64,000 nt of DNA from Symbiodinium natans (Eukaryota; Sar; Dinophyceae; Suessiales; Symbiodiniaceae), in NCBI GenBank assembly GCA_905221605.1, contig CAJNDS010000058.1, positions 873,492-937,491 of the forward strand. Direction: 5' to 3'. The position numbers and the translations under genes are program-made. Positions within the stretch are counted from its first letter, which is position 1, and every line of letters starts with the position of its first letter. This document shows, one piece after another, positions 21,428-32,002 of this stretch. Under the pieces are notes generated by a model that was not told the DNA's origin, did not search any database, and saw nothing but the letters and a program-made list of their open reading frames with translations.

Positions 21428-21801
21428 TTGCACGACTATGCTTCATGTGAGGAATGAGAAAATGTTTGTTGAATTTGTAGGTGCGAGGGCAAGAGGCATC
21501 ATGAGGTCAGAAAAGCAACAGGAAGAGACTACCATACAACAATACCGTTTGTTCACGACATTTTGTTATTCTATGTCACGGCATTCAATTGACAGGGTTA
21601 TGGGTTTTGGGGGGACTTTTCTGTGAGGTTGCTGCCCCCCCGACCTCATGGTGAGAAGAAGGTTTAAAGGCATGACAGCGTACTCCATGTAGTAATGACT
21701 ATCCACCTGACATGCTCCGTGTCAGGGTTCATGTTCGTGTTGGTGTCTCTGTTGGGTCCTGGGGTGGCCAAAATCATCCCTAAGCCCCACAGAACGCTCA
21801 G
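21428..21801. other. Unassigned segment with a 62-codon frame
   Basis: The plus-strand frame 21438-21626 is open (MLHVRNEKMFVEFVGARARG...) and not obviously repetitive, but I do not recognise it and see no splice or start support. The rest is unique. Confidence 0.25.
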
Positions 21802-22018
21802 GTATTAATAGTATTAGTAGTACTAATAGTATTAATAGTATTAATAGTATTAATAGTATTAATAGCAGAATAGTATTAATAGTATTAATAGTATTAATAG
21901 TATTAATAGTATTAATAGTATTAATAGTATTAATAGTATTAATAGTATTAATAGTATTAATAGTATTAATAGTATTAATAGTATTAATAGTATTAATAGT
22001 ATTAATAGTATTAATAGA
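21802..22018. repeat. 9-bp ATTAATAGT minisatellite
   Basis: About 24 units of ATTAATAGT with few variants. The minus-strand Leu-Leu-Ile frame across it is an artefact of the 9-bp period. Confidence 0.95.
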
Positions 22019-22175
22019 AGAGCCCTTAGGGTTCCAGAATAGGCTTCGGGCGCCGGCAGCTCGAGAGAGACCTTCGAAGCCCCAGGAACCATGGCCAGAC
22101 CAACATCGAGCTGGCCGTGGTCATAAGCAGCTCAGCTGTATATTTGCACATGATATATGATGTGAGATGTATCTC

Positions 22176-22300
22176 TCTCTATATATATATATATATTTTT
22201 ATTTATTTATTTTTTATGTACATATGATACGACACGACATATATATATATATATGATATATATATATATATATATATGTATGCAGATAGATCATATATGA
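22176..22300. repeat. TA microsatellites
   Basis: Two (TA)n tracts with ATTTATTT and GATATA between. The spacer at 22,088-22,140 reads NHGQTNIELAVVISSSA on the plus strand, a weak exon candidate. Confidence 0.85.
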
Positions 22301-22499
22301 TAAACCTTGAATAGTGGCGCGACTGGTAAGTAAGGCAGATGCGCACTAAGAACCCTAACCCCTAAACCCTAAACTCTTAGAGCCCTTTGTCAAAGGTCAT
22401 GTTTTTTCGTGGCAGAACTATGCTGTCAAGGCATGTCAAGGCTAAGCTGGCCCGCCTCGGCTAGTGGATTCTACAGCCCGGAAGCCTCTATCCGAAGGT

Positions 22500-22745
22500 G
22501 CGGTTTAGAGTTTAGGGTTTAGGGTTTAGGGTTTAGGGTTTAGGGTTTAGGGTGGTGTTTAAAGGTTTCAGGCCTAGGCCCTGACTCATATGGTTCCACG
22601 CGCAATGTGAGGGCTACAATCATCCTCTTAAGGCAATCTTTGGGGGGTGGCAGACTATAAGGGGTTTTAGTTGAATCCCTAACCCTAAACCCTAAACCCT
22701 AAACCCTAAACCCTAAACCCTAAACCCTAAACCCTAAACCCTAAA
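22500..22745. repeat. TTTAGGG then CCCTAAA arrays
   Basis: TTTAGGG at 22,503-22,553 and CCCTAAA at 22,678-22,746, inverted relative to each other with about 120 bp of unique sequence between. Confidence 0.95.
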
Positions 22746-22754
22746 CCGATCATA

Positions 22755-22848
22755 GCGCTTCGGAGCCAAGGCAAAAAGCTTGCTGACCTGAACCTTCGGG
22801 ATGCCCAGGCCAGCTGCCTCGAGGACCTGAAGGGGTTTCAGGGCCTCA
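22755..22848 (-). CDS. Exon-like spacer, hypothetical
   Basis: The minus strand has CTTCAG acceptor-like sequence, then codons for VLEAAGLGIPKVQVSKLFAL followed by APKRYD. It sits between a CCCTAAA array and an 18-unit TTTAGGG array. The helical, amphipathic composition is protein-like; no family was recognised. Confidence 0.35.
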
Positions 22849-22849
22849 C

Positions 22850-22978
22850 TTAGGGTTTAGGGTTTAGGGTTTAGGGTTTAGGGTTTAGGGTTTAGGGTTT
22901 AGGGTTTAGGGTTTAGGGTTTAGGGTTTAGGGTTTAGGGTTTAGGGTTTAGGGTTTAGGGTTTAGGGTTTAGGGTTTA
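22850..22978. repeat. TTTAGGG array, about 18 units
   Basis: Near-perfect uninterrupted TTTAGGG units. Confidence 0.97.
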
Positions 22979-23460
22979 GCTTACTTGGCCAATAGTTGAA
23001 CTTTAAAACTTTTTGAGTTTCCTTATTTGGTAAGAACAACGCTTAATCTTTTTGTTGCCCTTGGTTGTTTGAGAAGAAGGGGGCTGAGGAGCTACGGGTT
23101 TGGAGTTGTTTTCTCTTTGGGGTGGGGGTGGGGAGGAGGAGGAGGGGGGTGTTTAACTTGCTTCTCTTTTTCCCCCCCCCCCAGGCTTTAGGGGGGGTTA
23201 AGTGTAGGGGGCGCTTTGAGGGCATAGGGGGCTTCGGCGGCAGTGTGTCTGCTAGAACGGGCCATCCCAGAGCTTCCGAGCCTTTAAGGGTATAGGGTTT
23301 AGGGTTTTAGGGTTTCGGGTTTCGGGATTAGAGCATCGGGTCTTTGGGATCTCTGTTTGTCGGCCGTCGCGGGATGTACGCGAGCAGTTGGGGCTCCGCC
23401 CTGCTTCGCTGGCAGCACCCCAAACCCTAAACCCCAAATCTCTTGGCCCTATGCCCTAAA
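22979..23460. other. Unassigned, G/C-tract-containing segment
   Basis: Contains a C10 tract (23,172-23,183), GA-rich stretches and weak heptamer sequence (23,290-23,330). No gene was recognised. Confidence 0.4.
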
Positions 23461-23563
23461 CCCTAAACCTTCAACCCTAAACCCGAAACCCTAAACACCA
23501 AACCCGAAACCCTAAACCCCAAACCCTAAACCCTAAACCCTAAACCCCTGGCGTCCTGTTCAG

Positions 23564-23617
23564 GACAAGCACATGATCGACCAGCTCGTGGCGGCACAGC
23601 CCGGAGGCTTTGAGCAG
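23564..23617 (+). CDS. 18-codon micro-exon candidate
   Basis: A CCCTAAA array ends just upstream, then TCCTGTTCAG serves as a good acceptor. The 54-nt exon encodes DKHMIDQLVAAQPGGFEQ and is followed by GTGAACGTC as a donor; TTTAGGG sequence starts about 40 bp later. This is the cleanest case of a splice-bounded exon between telomere-type arrays. The family was not recognised. Confidence 0.4.
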
Positions 23618-23655
23618 GTGAACGTCTACCTCACCCAGGAGCCGATGGCCTGGGG

Positions 23656-24070
23656 GTTAGGGTTTAGGGTCTAGAGTGGGGTAGGGTTTAGGGTTTAGGG
23701 TTTAGGGTTTAAGGTTTAGGGTTTAGGGTTTAGGGTTTAGGGTGTAGGGTTTAGGGTTTAGGATTTTCTGGTTTAGGGTCTAGGGTTTAGGGCTGGGTGG
23801 AGGCTTGAAGCTGAGCTAGATTGCAGGGAAGCTCGGCCTTAACCCTAAACCCTAAACCCTAAACCCTAAACCCTAAACCCTAAACCGCAAGATCCCGTTT
23901 CCCTCTTGAGGCGGTCAATGCCGCTCTTCAAGCCACGGCCCAGCGCTTTCAGGAGGAGCGGGGGGATTCCAAGTAGCAACCCAGGAGCCCAATAAACCCC
24001 TTCGAATTCGGGGTTTGGGAATGATTTAGGGTTGGGGCCTTAGGGTTTAGGGTTTAGGGTTTATAGCATA
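23656..24070. repeat. TTTAGGG and CCCTAAA arrays
   Basis: TTTAGGG at about 23,656-23,795, CCCTAAA at 23,841-23,886, TTTAGGG at about 24,020-24,062, with GC-rich unique spacers. Confidence 0.9.
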
Positions 24071-24726
24071 TCTTTAAGCTGTCATGCATGGGGGATTCTC
24101 TAGATTTTGCGTCCTTTCGGGTTCGCTGTTTCTAGGGCTCCGTATTCTAATCGGAAACCCTAAACGGACCAACATTTTTATTTGGGTCATGGTAAAAAAA
24201 TGGATATCGGAACCAGATAAATTTTCACCAGATGGGTCGTTATTATCTCAATTGAGGCCCGTGATGGGGCACGCTAGGGTTTAAGATTGAGGGTCCGTGG
24301 GGTTTGGGAGACGGTGGGGGCGGGGGGGGTGGGGTGGTGTAGGTGGGCGAACAGAGCTGCTGCGGACCCAGTCCTCATGCACTGACAGGAACTTGTTGAA
24401 GGTTTAGGTTTTAGGGTTTAGGACTTGGTAGGGCTTAAAGGTGAAGTCATCTCTTGTCGGGTGATGTACACAGCTTGGACACTGGCCACCACTTGCCTGG
24501 GGCTGTGCAAGTTGAGACAAGTCACAATTTTCGCAGTGTCGACTTCAGCGTCAGCTTTGCTGAAAGACCGTAAGCCTCGTCAATACTATCGCCCGATGAG
24601 CCCGTGAAACCCTTGAAGGCGTGAAAGCACCTATAACCACCCCATAAACCTTATAGAAGCTATGAGTGACTACAACGCTAAGTGCTAAACCGTTCACCCT
24701 AGTCATCCTCATGAACCTCCCAGACT
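24071..24726. other. Unassigned unique segment
   Basis: Short plus-strand frames at 24,084-24,284 and 24,425-24,607 are open but unrecognised. A weak TTTAGGG run lies at about 24,400-24,420. Confidence 0.3.
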
Positions 24727-24845
24727 CTAAGCCCTCCAAGCATGATAAGCCTGGGTTGTGCTTTGCGATAGTTCTTGAATCCCCTGCTTTACTGATAAGG
24801 AGACCTGTTCATAAATAACTTGCAAAGAGCTTAAAGCACAACTCA

Positions 24846-24960
24846 CAAGCCTCAAGCCATGAAGCCTTGAAGCAACCAGGACCTCTGCCACCTGCACCAC
24901 CGTCTTGCCTCTCGCTCCGAGGGTTGCCACACGAACGCCGAGGCGTTGGCTCAGGAAACC
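24846..24960 (-). CDS. Alba-like exon candidate
   Basis: The minus strand from about 24960 encodes QRLGVRVATLGARGKTVVQV then AEVLVASRLHGLRL, and runs into GTGAGT, a strong donor. The pattern A-L-G, a few residues, then T-V-V-x-V-A-E-x-L resembles the core of plant-type Alba DNA/RNA-binding proteins. The upstream part of the domain is missing; a C25 tract (24,975-24,999) lies immediately upstream. This is a short motif match by eye, so the assignment is tentative. Confidence 0.3.
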
Positions 24961-24974
24961 TAACCAACACCCCT

Positions 24975-24999
24975 CCCCCCCCCCCCCCCCCCCCCCCCC
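24975..24999. repeat. C25 homopolymer
   Basis: Twenty-five consecutive C, followed by a G, more C and then A-rich sequence. Confidence 0.95.
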
Positions 25000-25179
25000 G
25001 CCCCCAAAAAAACTAAAAAAAGTAAAAAACACAGACATTCTTCCTTATAAGGACAATATAGGAATACTACCGTTTGCTTTTGGAGCTTCTTCAGCAAATA
25101 GTATTGGGTGGGGGGGAGGTAGGGCTGAACCTTAGAGCAGAAAGAGAGCTAGGAGCATGTTACCACGCGGGCAAGCAGC

Positions 25180-25600
25180 CTTACTTACAATGGCCCCAAG
25201 TGTTTAAGTACAGCATAAGGTTGGAGGGGACACCGGGCATGACATAGGTTGCAAGGCCGTGGGGTGTAGATGAGGAGTACAACCAGGGGGTCTGACCCCG
25301 CAACGGACAAGACCGATCCAACACTGCAGCAGCTCGATATGCGCCGAAACCCCGAAGCCCTGAACAGGATGCAGATCGGAGCAGCTACGCCACCTTTGAG
25401 AACAAGGCCCGGACCTTCCCCGGGATTCTGGGGCATCCGGCCGTGAAGCGCCCGCGAGCGGAGGGCAGCCAGGCTGCTTCGAAAGCCTTCGCGGGGACCG
25501 AAGGTCTCTTGAAGCTTTAACTTCACAGGTCGTCTAGGCCCGCATATGGGCTGTGTAAGCCCTATAAGACCTGTAAGCCCCTCTCATCCCTCCAAAACCC
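25180..25600. other. Coding-like GC-rich segment, unassigned
   Basis: The minus-strand frame 25185-25526 (113 codons) and plus-strand readings containing KARTFPGILGHPAVKRPRAE are both open. I do not recognise either. The absence of heptamer sequence sets it apart from its surroundings. Confidence 0.3.
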
Positions 25601-25669
25601 TGAACAGATGAAGTTGCACAGAAAGTGTTCCTGGAGCTCCTGGCTCGGCAGCCGCTAAGCCTGTCCGGC

Positions 25670-26205
25670 TTACGCTCCTTGCCTAGCTCTCACTGTGGCA
25701 CTCGCTCCTATCACTCGGCATGACCGCCCTCTGCTACTCCTAAGTATGGGGACAAACATGATTCCCCATACTTGGTGGTGGTGCGCTTTGTCCCAAAGCT
25801 TGTGTCCCTCAACTTGGTCAGCAAGCCCAATGGTCCGGCTTGTCTGCACAGAAGGGGCCTCTGCCTTTGAGACGGGCGCCTGTAAAGACGAGGGGGCCCA
25901 TAGCCCTGTGCTCAATTTTGGTTGCATGGCATCGCAAACAGATGACGTGCTTGCAGCAATCCATGTATGTCCTCATCATTAATACTTGCGTTGGATTGTT
26001 TGGAATCGAGTGCAGGAATGCAAACTCCGCCTGAAGCTGCATACACGCCATCGACTTGTACAGGCATGTTCAGTTCCGTGGTCGGAGCATCGCGAAGCTT
26101 ATCTGGAGCCATGACCAGCATGTCAATTAACGGACGTCAAGTTCTGCATGTACAAAACCCACGCCGGCATCGCCACATTCATTGGAGAATATACTTGTTA
26201 TAACT
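25670..26205. other. Coding-like segment, unassigned
   Basis: Multiple overlapping frames: minus 25670-25927, 25818-26051 and 25912-26121; plus 25695-25982. One minus-strand reading begins MLVMAPDKLRDAPTTELNMP. No conserved motif was identified, so the coding strand is undecided. It is free of repeats, so likely a gene or retroelement fragment. Confidence 0.3.
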
Positions 26206-26304
26206 ATGAATGCTAGTACTGAGTAGTATACTATTCTCAAAATACGGGTACTGCAAATACCAAATTGTGCATCGGTCACAGCAGCTGACTTTGTGATTAA
26301 CCCG

Positions 26305-26430
26305 AAACCCGTCACCCGAAACCCTAAACCCTAAACCCTAAACCCTAAACCCTAAACCCTAAACCCTAAACCCTAAACCCTAAACCCTAAACCCTAAACC
26401 CTAAACCCTAAACCCTAAACCCTAAACCCA
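26305..26430. repeat. CCCTAAA array, about 17 units
   Basis: Near-perfect CCCTAAA units immediately upstream of the micro-exon candidate at 26451. Confidence 0.97.
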
Positions 26431-26450
26431 ACCCTCCACCTGGCTCCAAG

Positions 26451-26527
26451 GTTTGGATGCCGATGCCAATGACAAGCCCACGAAGTACATCCCGGAATCG
26501 CACATCCCAGCCGGCTCCTCCGAAGTC
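26451..26527 (+). CDS. Micro-exon candidate between arrays
   Basis: Acceptor-like CTCCAAG precedes codons for LDADANDKPTKYIPESHIPA followed by GSSE, then GTCCCT as a possible donor. A TTTAGGG/TTTGGGG block starts a few bases later. Unrecognised family. Confidence 0.35.
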
Positions 26528-26530
26528 CCT

Positions 26531-26660
26531 GCAGGGTTTAGGGTTTGGGGTTTAGGGTTTTGGGTTTGGGGTTTGGGGTTTAGGGTTTGGGGTTTGGGGT
26601 TCACGGTTTAGGGTGTAGGGTTTAGGGTCTGGGTTTTAGGGTTTAGGTAGGGTTTAGGGT
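26531..26660. repeat. TTTAGGG/TTTGGGG variant block
   Basis: Alternating TTTAGGG and TTTGGGG units, with a degenerate tail. Confidence 0.9.
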
Positions 26661-26664
26661 TTTA

Positions 26665-26825
26665 GAGGATTACACCGTCATGTTGGAGAACTGCGGCCGT
26701 GGACGTGTCACCCCAGGTCTTCAAGCTGTTCCTCCGTGGTGATAAGCAGAACCCGATTGCCTTCAAGGGCCAGAGAACTCTGAAAGGCCGCGGCCTTAGC
26801 GGAGCAAGGTTTTTCTGCACACCCT
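26665..26825 (+). CDS. Exon-like segment, hypothetical
   Basis: Two plus-strand readings: EDYTVMLENCGRGR, then, after an internal CAG, VFKLFLRGDKQNPIAFKGQR followed by TLKGRG. They lie in different frames, so either a tiny intron or a frameshift separates them. Protein-like, unrecognised. Confidence 0.35.
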
Positions 26826-27059
26826 CTAAGGATCCATGTGCGGATTTATGCTACACTTAGGCCATAAAGGGGTTCCTAGAAAGCAGCTTCAGGGCCCAAG
26901 TATATACCATATGGGTAGATGGATCCTTAGGGACAGGCTGCATCCTGAGTTAGACGACCCCGGAGGGCCTTGATCGTCATTCGAAGCTCAGCGTAGCCGC
27001 TGCCGGGAGTTGCTGAGGCTTCCTGACCTTCCTCCGGCAGCACACCAAGCTGGATATCC

Positions 27060-27130
27060 AGGACTTAGGGGTTTAGGGTTTAGGGTTTAGGGTTTAGGGT
27101 TTGGGGTTTAGGGTTTAGGGTTTATAGGGT
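27060..27130. repeat. TTTAGGG array
   Basis: About nine units, preceded by an exon-like spacer reading FLTFLRQHTKLDIQ (27,020-27,062). Confidence 0.9.
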
Positions 27131-27244
27131 TTAGGCTTTCCTTGCCGCGGCATTCCAGGGTTGTGGGCCTTGGGGCTCGTGGGCGCCAGAAAGAGAGGCT
27201 CTGACGGGCAAGGGCGTGCCCCCGGGAACTTTCATGCGGCCCTT

Positions 27245-27306
27245 ATATATATATATATACATATCTATCTATATCTATAATATATATATATATATATTGT
27301 ATATAT
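27245..27306. repeat. TA microsatellite
   Basis: Two (TA)n tracts with ATCTATCTATAT between. Confidence 0.9.
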
Positions 27307-27458
27307 GCTGAGGTGAATGTAGACACCTGTCAGACCATATCCAGGTGTCGTGGCCTTGAGTTCAGTACGTCGAAGCAAACGTCCCCAAAGCAAGAACTGA
27401 AAGCTGAGAAAGGTGATGGTCTATAGGCCATAGGGCTAAGGGGTGGAAAGGTTAATGT

Positions 27459-28011
27459 ATGTGTGAGGACGCCTTGCGCCTACTGTACACCGACTACTGC
27501 GTTGACAAGTCCATTGAGGAGTTGTACAGGCTCAGACCTTTGTTTGGCTGTATTCTTTCGCACGAGTGGGATGAGCTTCTTCTGTGCACAGCCGACACAA
27601 GGACGCAGAGTGGCCCCTATTCCCTTGTTCTAGGGTTTAGGTTCCCTTATCAGCCCCTTCAAACCAAATAGGGCTCCCTTTTTGTTCCTAGCTTACTCTT
27701 GGGTCTAGGACAGTAGTCGCATGAAAGCTCTTGTTTCGATCGAGTCTCATGGCGTTGCTTTCCAAAAGTGGGGTGTGAAATGGTTGGGACAGATGCAGGG
27801 CTGCATGCGACCATCAATGCCAGAAGCAACCCTCGCTGCTATGAGAGGCAAACATGTCGTTTCTGACTATCTCAAGTTTTGGTCTGATTGGCCTGCTTGT
27901 GGCGGGCTTTCCATGCTTGACACATCGCTTCCTCAAACCAGCAAAGCTGCACTCATCGTCACACTCGGGCTCGCCCCTGAAGGTGGCTGGCTGGTTCTTA
28001 GTAGGGAATGA
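27459..28011 (+). CDS. Interrupted hypothetical protein fragment
   Basis: Two plus-strand frames in tandem look coding: 27459-27671 (contains ALRLLYTDYCVDKSIEELYR) and 27721-28011 (contains GVKWLGQMQGCMRPSMPEAT and later SDYLKFWSDWPACGGLSMLD). Between them lies a TTCCCTTATCAGCCCCTTCAA-type segment with element-like character. The second frame runs into the end of a TGCTGGTTC-family element at 27,991 and stops within it. I infer exons of one gene interrupted by element-derived introns or insertions. No family was recognised. Confidence 0.4.
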
Positions 28012-28050
28012 GGGAATGAGGTACCCTATACAATCTCTTAACAGGTATAT
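27991..28050. mobile_element. TGCTGGTTC-family element end
   Basis: CTGGTTCTTAGTAGGGAATG AGGGAATGAGGTACCCTATACAAT matches the inverted copy at 51,541-51,591 closely; translated in reverse both give IGYLIPSFPTKNQP. The right end is not clear because a TATCTATATC microsatellite follows. Confidence 0.65.
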
Positions 28051-28104
28051 ATCTATATCTATATGGGTCACCGCCTATAGCGGTTCCCCTGTGTTTTTTG
28101 CACA

Positions 28105-28875
28105 TTCCCTTAAACAGTTTAAACCATTTAGCCATTCAACCAATGGTTTCCCCATACGAAAATCCCTAAAACCATTAAACCATTAAACCGTTAAACCATT
28201 AAACCATTAAACCATTAAACCATTAAACCATTACACCATTAAACCAATAAACCATTAAACCATTAAACCAGTAAACCAATGGTTTCCCTTTTATGAAAAT
28301 CCCCAAAACCATTAAACCATTAAACCATTAAACCATTCAACCATTAAACCATTAAACCATTAAACCATTAAACCATTAAACCAATGGTTTCCCCCTTATG
28401 AAAAACCCCCTAAACCATTAAACCATTAAACTATTAAACCATTAAACCATTAAACCAATGGTTTCCCCCTTATGAAAATCCCCTCAACCATTAAACCATT
28501 AAACCATAAACCATTAAACCATGAAACCATTGGTTTCCCCCATATGAGAATCCCCTTAACCATTCAACCATTTTCATGGGGGGGGGGGGGCAACCATTGG
28601 TTTAATGGTTTAATGGCTTAATGGCTTAATGGCTTAATGGCTTAATGGCTTAATGGTTTAATGGTTTAATGGTTTAATGGTTTAATGGTTTCAGGGATTC
28701 TCATATGGGGAAAACCATTGGTTTAATGGTTTAATGGTTTAATGGTTCAATGGTTTAATAGTTTAGGGGATTCTCATAAGGGGGAAACCATTGGTTTAAT
28801 GGTTTAATGGTTCAATGGTTTAAGGGTTTAAAGGTTCAATGGTTTAATGGTTTAATGGTTTAATGGTTTAATGGT
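28105..28875. repeat. Giant inverted octamer repeat (TAAACCAT)n / (ATGGTTTA)n
   Basis: From about 28,105 to 28,577 the octamer AAACCATT dominates, interrupted every 60-120 bp by GGTTTCCCC.TATGA.AATCCCC. After a G13 tract (28,578-28,590) the sequence turns over to ATGGTTTA units interrupted by GGGATTCTCATA.GGGGAAACC, the reverse complement. This makes a palindrome of about 770 bp. No coding sequence. Confidence 0.95.
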
Positions 28876-29036
28876 GCTCCTGCCGAGGTACCTCGTCCGC
28901 ATCTTTTCTGCTCCTAAAAAGCCTGATTCGCACGCAGTGTCCCCTGTGTCTTTTCTGCTCCGAATATTCTGAATCGCAAGCAGTGTCCCCCGTGTCTTTT
29001 CTGCTCATAAGTGTATGTATACTATATGGGATTGCG

Positions 29037-31077
29037 CCTTAAACCCTAACTCCTTAAACCCTAACTCTATAGGGTTTAAAGGTTAGGGTTTAGGTTGAAT
29101 TGCCGGCTTAGGTGAAAATGCTTCAATCTTAAACCCTAAACCTGTCAACCTTAACCCTATAGGCTTGGGGTGCCTACATCATGATCGGATTTGACGAGCT
29201 CTGCGGAAATATCTATATGACAAGGTTATAACTTATTGCTGTGCTTATAGCTATGGGTTGGGGTTTGATTTTTATACACTTATGTAAACCCATAAGAATA
29301 AGGGGAAGCCCATCACACCCCAATAAGCGAAACAAAACATCTGTCCCAAAGACTTTGCCTTAGCTAAGATATCTCAAGCAACCATCCCCCGATAAGCAAA
29401 ACCTGAATTCCATCATTTAACGATATAGTTTGCTTACATGTTGAATCCCAGCAAGTAGGATATATGTGTATGACAAGGTTATAACTTTTTGCTGCGGTTA
29501 TAACTAGGGTTTGATTTATATACATGTAAATAAACCTATAAGACAATGACGGTAACCCCATCACGCCCCAATAAGCAAAACAAAACCCATCCAGAAAACT
29601 CTACCTTGCCTAAGATATCTCAAACAACCATCCCCCGATAAGCAAAACTTGAATTATCCTTTTTGTTTCTATTTTGAAGGACATTTGCTCACAGTATTCG
29701 CGCGTCACCGGGACGAAAGCCCTACAAAAGTAGGCATAACCCTATGGGATTTAAGGTTTAGGGATATAAGCCTCAAGCGCTATAGGGTGGTTCTATTGTA
29801 TAGGTAATTAATGCCAAAACCTTAAACCCTAATAACCCTAAACCTTTAAACCCTATAGGGTTCAATGGTTCGATGTATACCTTCAGCACCCTTTAGGGTT
29901 AAAACCTTTGTTCCTTGTAGAGCCCTATCGGGCTTTAGGGTTCTGACCCTAAACGAATCAGGGTTAAGGTATAAATGCCCGAACTTTAAACCCTTAAGGT
30001 GAAAACTCTTTGAGTTTTCGTTTTAAATGCCTAAATCCTAAACCCTAACCCCTTAAACCTTAACTCTATAGGGTTTCAAGGTTCGGGTTGAGGTGGAATT
30101 GCCGGCTTAGGTTTACATGCCTCAATCTTAAACCCTGAACCTGTCAACCTTAACCCTAGAGGGTTGGGGCGCCTACATCATGATCGGATTTGACGAGCTC
30201 TGCGGATATATGTAAATGACAAGGTTATAACTTTTTGCTGCGGTTATAACTAGGGTTCAGGGTTTGATTTATATCCATGTAAATAAACTATAAGACAATG
30301 AGGGTAACCCCATCACGCCCCAATAAGCAAAACAAAGCCTCTATCCTAAAAACTTTACCTAGGCTAAGATATCCCAAGCAACCATCCCCCGATAAGCAAA
30401 ACCTGAATTCTATCATATGACGATATGGTTCGTGTATATTTTGAATCCCAGGAAGTAGTGAAAGGACGTTTGCTCACAGTATTCTCACGTCACCGGGACG
30501 AAAGCCCTACAAACGTAGGCATAACCCTATGGGATTAAGGTTTAGGGATTTAAGCCCGAAGCCCTATATGGCTTTAAGGTTCTATTGTATTGGTAATGCC
30601 CAAACCTTTAGCCCTAAGCCTTTAAACCCTGTAGGGTTCAATGGTTCAAGAAAACCTAAGGTCTCGGCATGTATACCTTCAGCACCCTTTAGGGTCAAGA
30701 CCTTTGTTCCTTGTAGAGCCCTATCGGGCTTTAGGGTTCTGACCCTAAACGAATCAGGGTTAAGGTCTAAATGCCCGAACTTTAAACCCTTAAGGTTAAA
30801 TCTCTATGGGTTTAGGTTTAAAGTTTAAAAATACTAAATCTGAAACCCTAACCGCTTAACCTTAACTCTATCGGGTTGAACGGTTAGGGTTTAGGTTTCA
30901 TTGCGGGCTTACGTTTAAATGCCTCAATCTTAAGCCCTAAACCAGTCAAACTTAACCCTATAGGTTTGGGGTGCCTACATCATCATCGACTTGTTGCCGT
31001 GGTTATGACGATGGTTTAGGGTTTAAAATATATACATTTATGTAACCTATACAAGAATCAGGGGAACCGCAATAGGC
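29037..31077. repeat. Kilobase-scale direct repeats, three to four copies
   Basis: A module starting near AACTCTATAGGGTTTAAAGG and containing TTAACCCTA..G.TTGGGG.GCCTACATCATGATCGGATTTG, GACAAGGTTATAACTT, CATCACGCCCCAATAAGC and CAACCATCCCCCGATAAGC appears at 29,037-29,455. Its distal part repeats at 29,459-29,660, the whole repeats at 30,045-30,440, and a deleted copy lies at 30,830-31,077. After the first and second copies comes a shared segment with TTTGCTCACAGTATTC.C.CGTCACCGGGACGAAAGCCC (29,685 and 30,468). No convincing protein spans it. Confidence 0.85.
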
Positions 31078-31084
31078 GGACGCC

Positions 31085-31160
31085 CATCTATATATATATA
31101 TATATGTCTATATATATATATATGGCTCCAATTCCCTCATTCCTTTCTAAGAACCGTGGA
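31085..31160. repeat. TA microsatellite beside element fragment
   Basis: Two (TA)n tracts, then CCAATTCCCTCATTCCTTTCTAAGAACC (31,128-31,155), which resembles the right end of the TGCTGGTTC-family element. Confidence 0.7.
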
Positions 31161-31188
31161 GGAGGTTGTTCATGCTGAAGATGCCTCG

Positions 31189-31292
31189 GTAGCGCAGTGG
31201 TACCCTGTGCCCGTTTTTGTTGGTTCCAGGTTCCCTTATGACCGTAACCAACCCCCAACAAGGGTACCCTTACCGTAAGATGGTGACAAGGC
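31189..31292. mobile_element. GTGGTACCC short element
   Basis: CGCAGTGGTACCCTGTGCCC...GTTGGTT, then AACCAACCCCCAACAAGGGTACCC, is an imperfect inverted repeat. A related sequence (CCCAGTGGTACCCTTAG...GGTTCCCTTACTACAAACCCC) lies at 35,088-35,155. Probably a small TIR element. Confidence 0.5.
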
Positions 31293-31900
31293 TAAACCCT
31301 AAACCCGAAACCCTAAACCCTTAACCCTAAAAAAAAACACAATTTACCCAAGGGACCACCTTCAGTTCACGTGCTTGGTTGCCAGAGGCGTCTCTTGGCC
31401 TGCCTTGTGGCCGCCCCCTCCTTGCCGCCCAACCTCCTTCGCCAGGGCCCTGCCATAGTGGAAGCTTAGGTTTCAGGGTTATGGATGGGGCTTAGGATTT
31501 AGGGTTTAGGGTTAGTGTTCAGGCTGGAAGGATCAGGGTTCAGGGTTCAGGGTTCAGGGTTCAGGGTTTAGGGTTTAAGGTTCAGGGTCTTGGGCTTCGG
31601 GTTCGGTTGGATTTTTTCCCTGTCCCTGCCTTTTCTAACATGCCTCTCAGAGTCGATATGGGGATTCTTTATGTTTTCGTGCTTGTTCTTCTTGGGGGAG
31701 GCGGGGAGGGGCACCCCCCCCCAGAAAAAGGCTCCGTATTATTAAAATGGAATGCCCCAAAAAGGGCCTCCCCCTAAGCTCAACGGCCCTCCCATGCCCT
31801 CCCCGAAACAAGAAGCAGCAATGACCTCCCTACTCTTCAGCGAGCCCCCCCCCGTCGGAGGGTGCGTGCTGCTAGCTGTGCTGTTCCTCTTGGGGGGGAG
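31293..31900. other. Spacer with heptamer patches
   Basis: Contains CCCTAAA at about 31,290-31,325 and a TTTAGGG/TTCAGGG patch at 31,495-31,575 (four TTCAGGG in a row). The rest is unique with C/G tracts (31,688-31,722; 31,895-31,915). No gene was recognised. Confidence 0.5.
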
Positions 31901-31915
31901 GGGGGACGGGGGGCA

Positions 31916-32002
31916 GGAAACCCTAAACCCTAAACCCTAAACCCTATAAACCCTAAACCCTAAACCCTAAACCCTAAACCCTAAACCCTAAACCCTAAAC
32001 CT
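31916..32002. repeat. CCCTAAA array
   Basis: About twelve CCCTAAA units, one with an extra TA. Confidence 0.95.

Noticed and set aside
31187-31250. Possible tRNA (TAGCGCAGTGGTA resembles an A box)
   Set aside because: No matching acceptor stem, anticodon arm or proper B box follows; the sequence fits better as the end of an imperfect inverted-repeat element.
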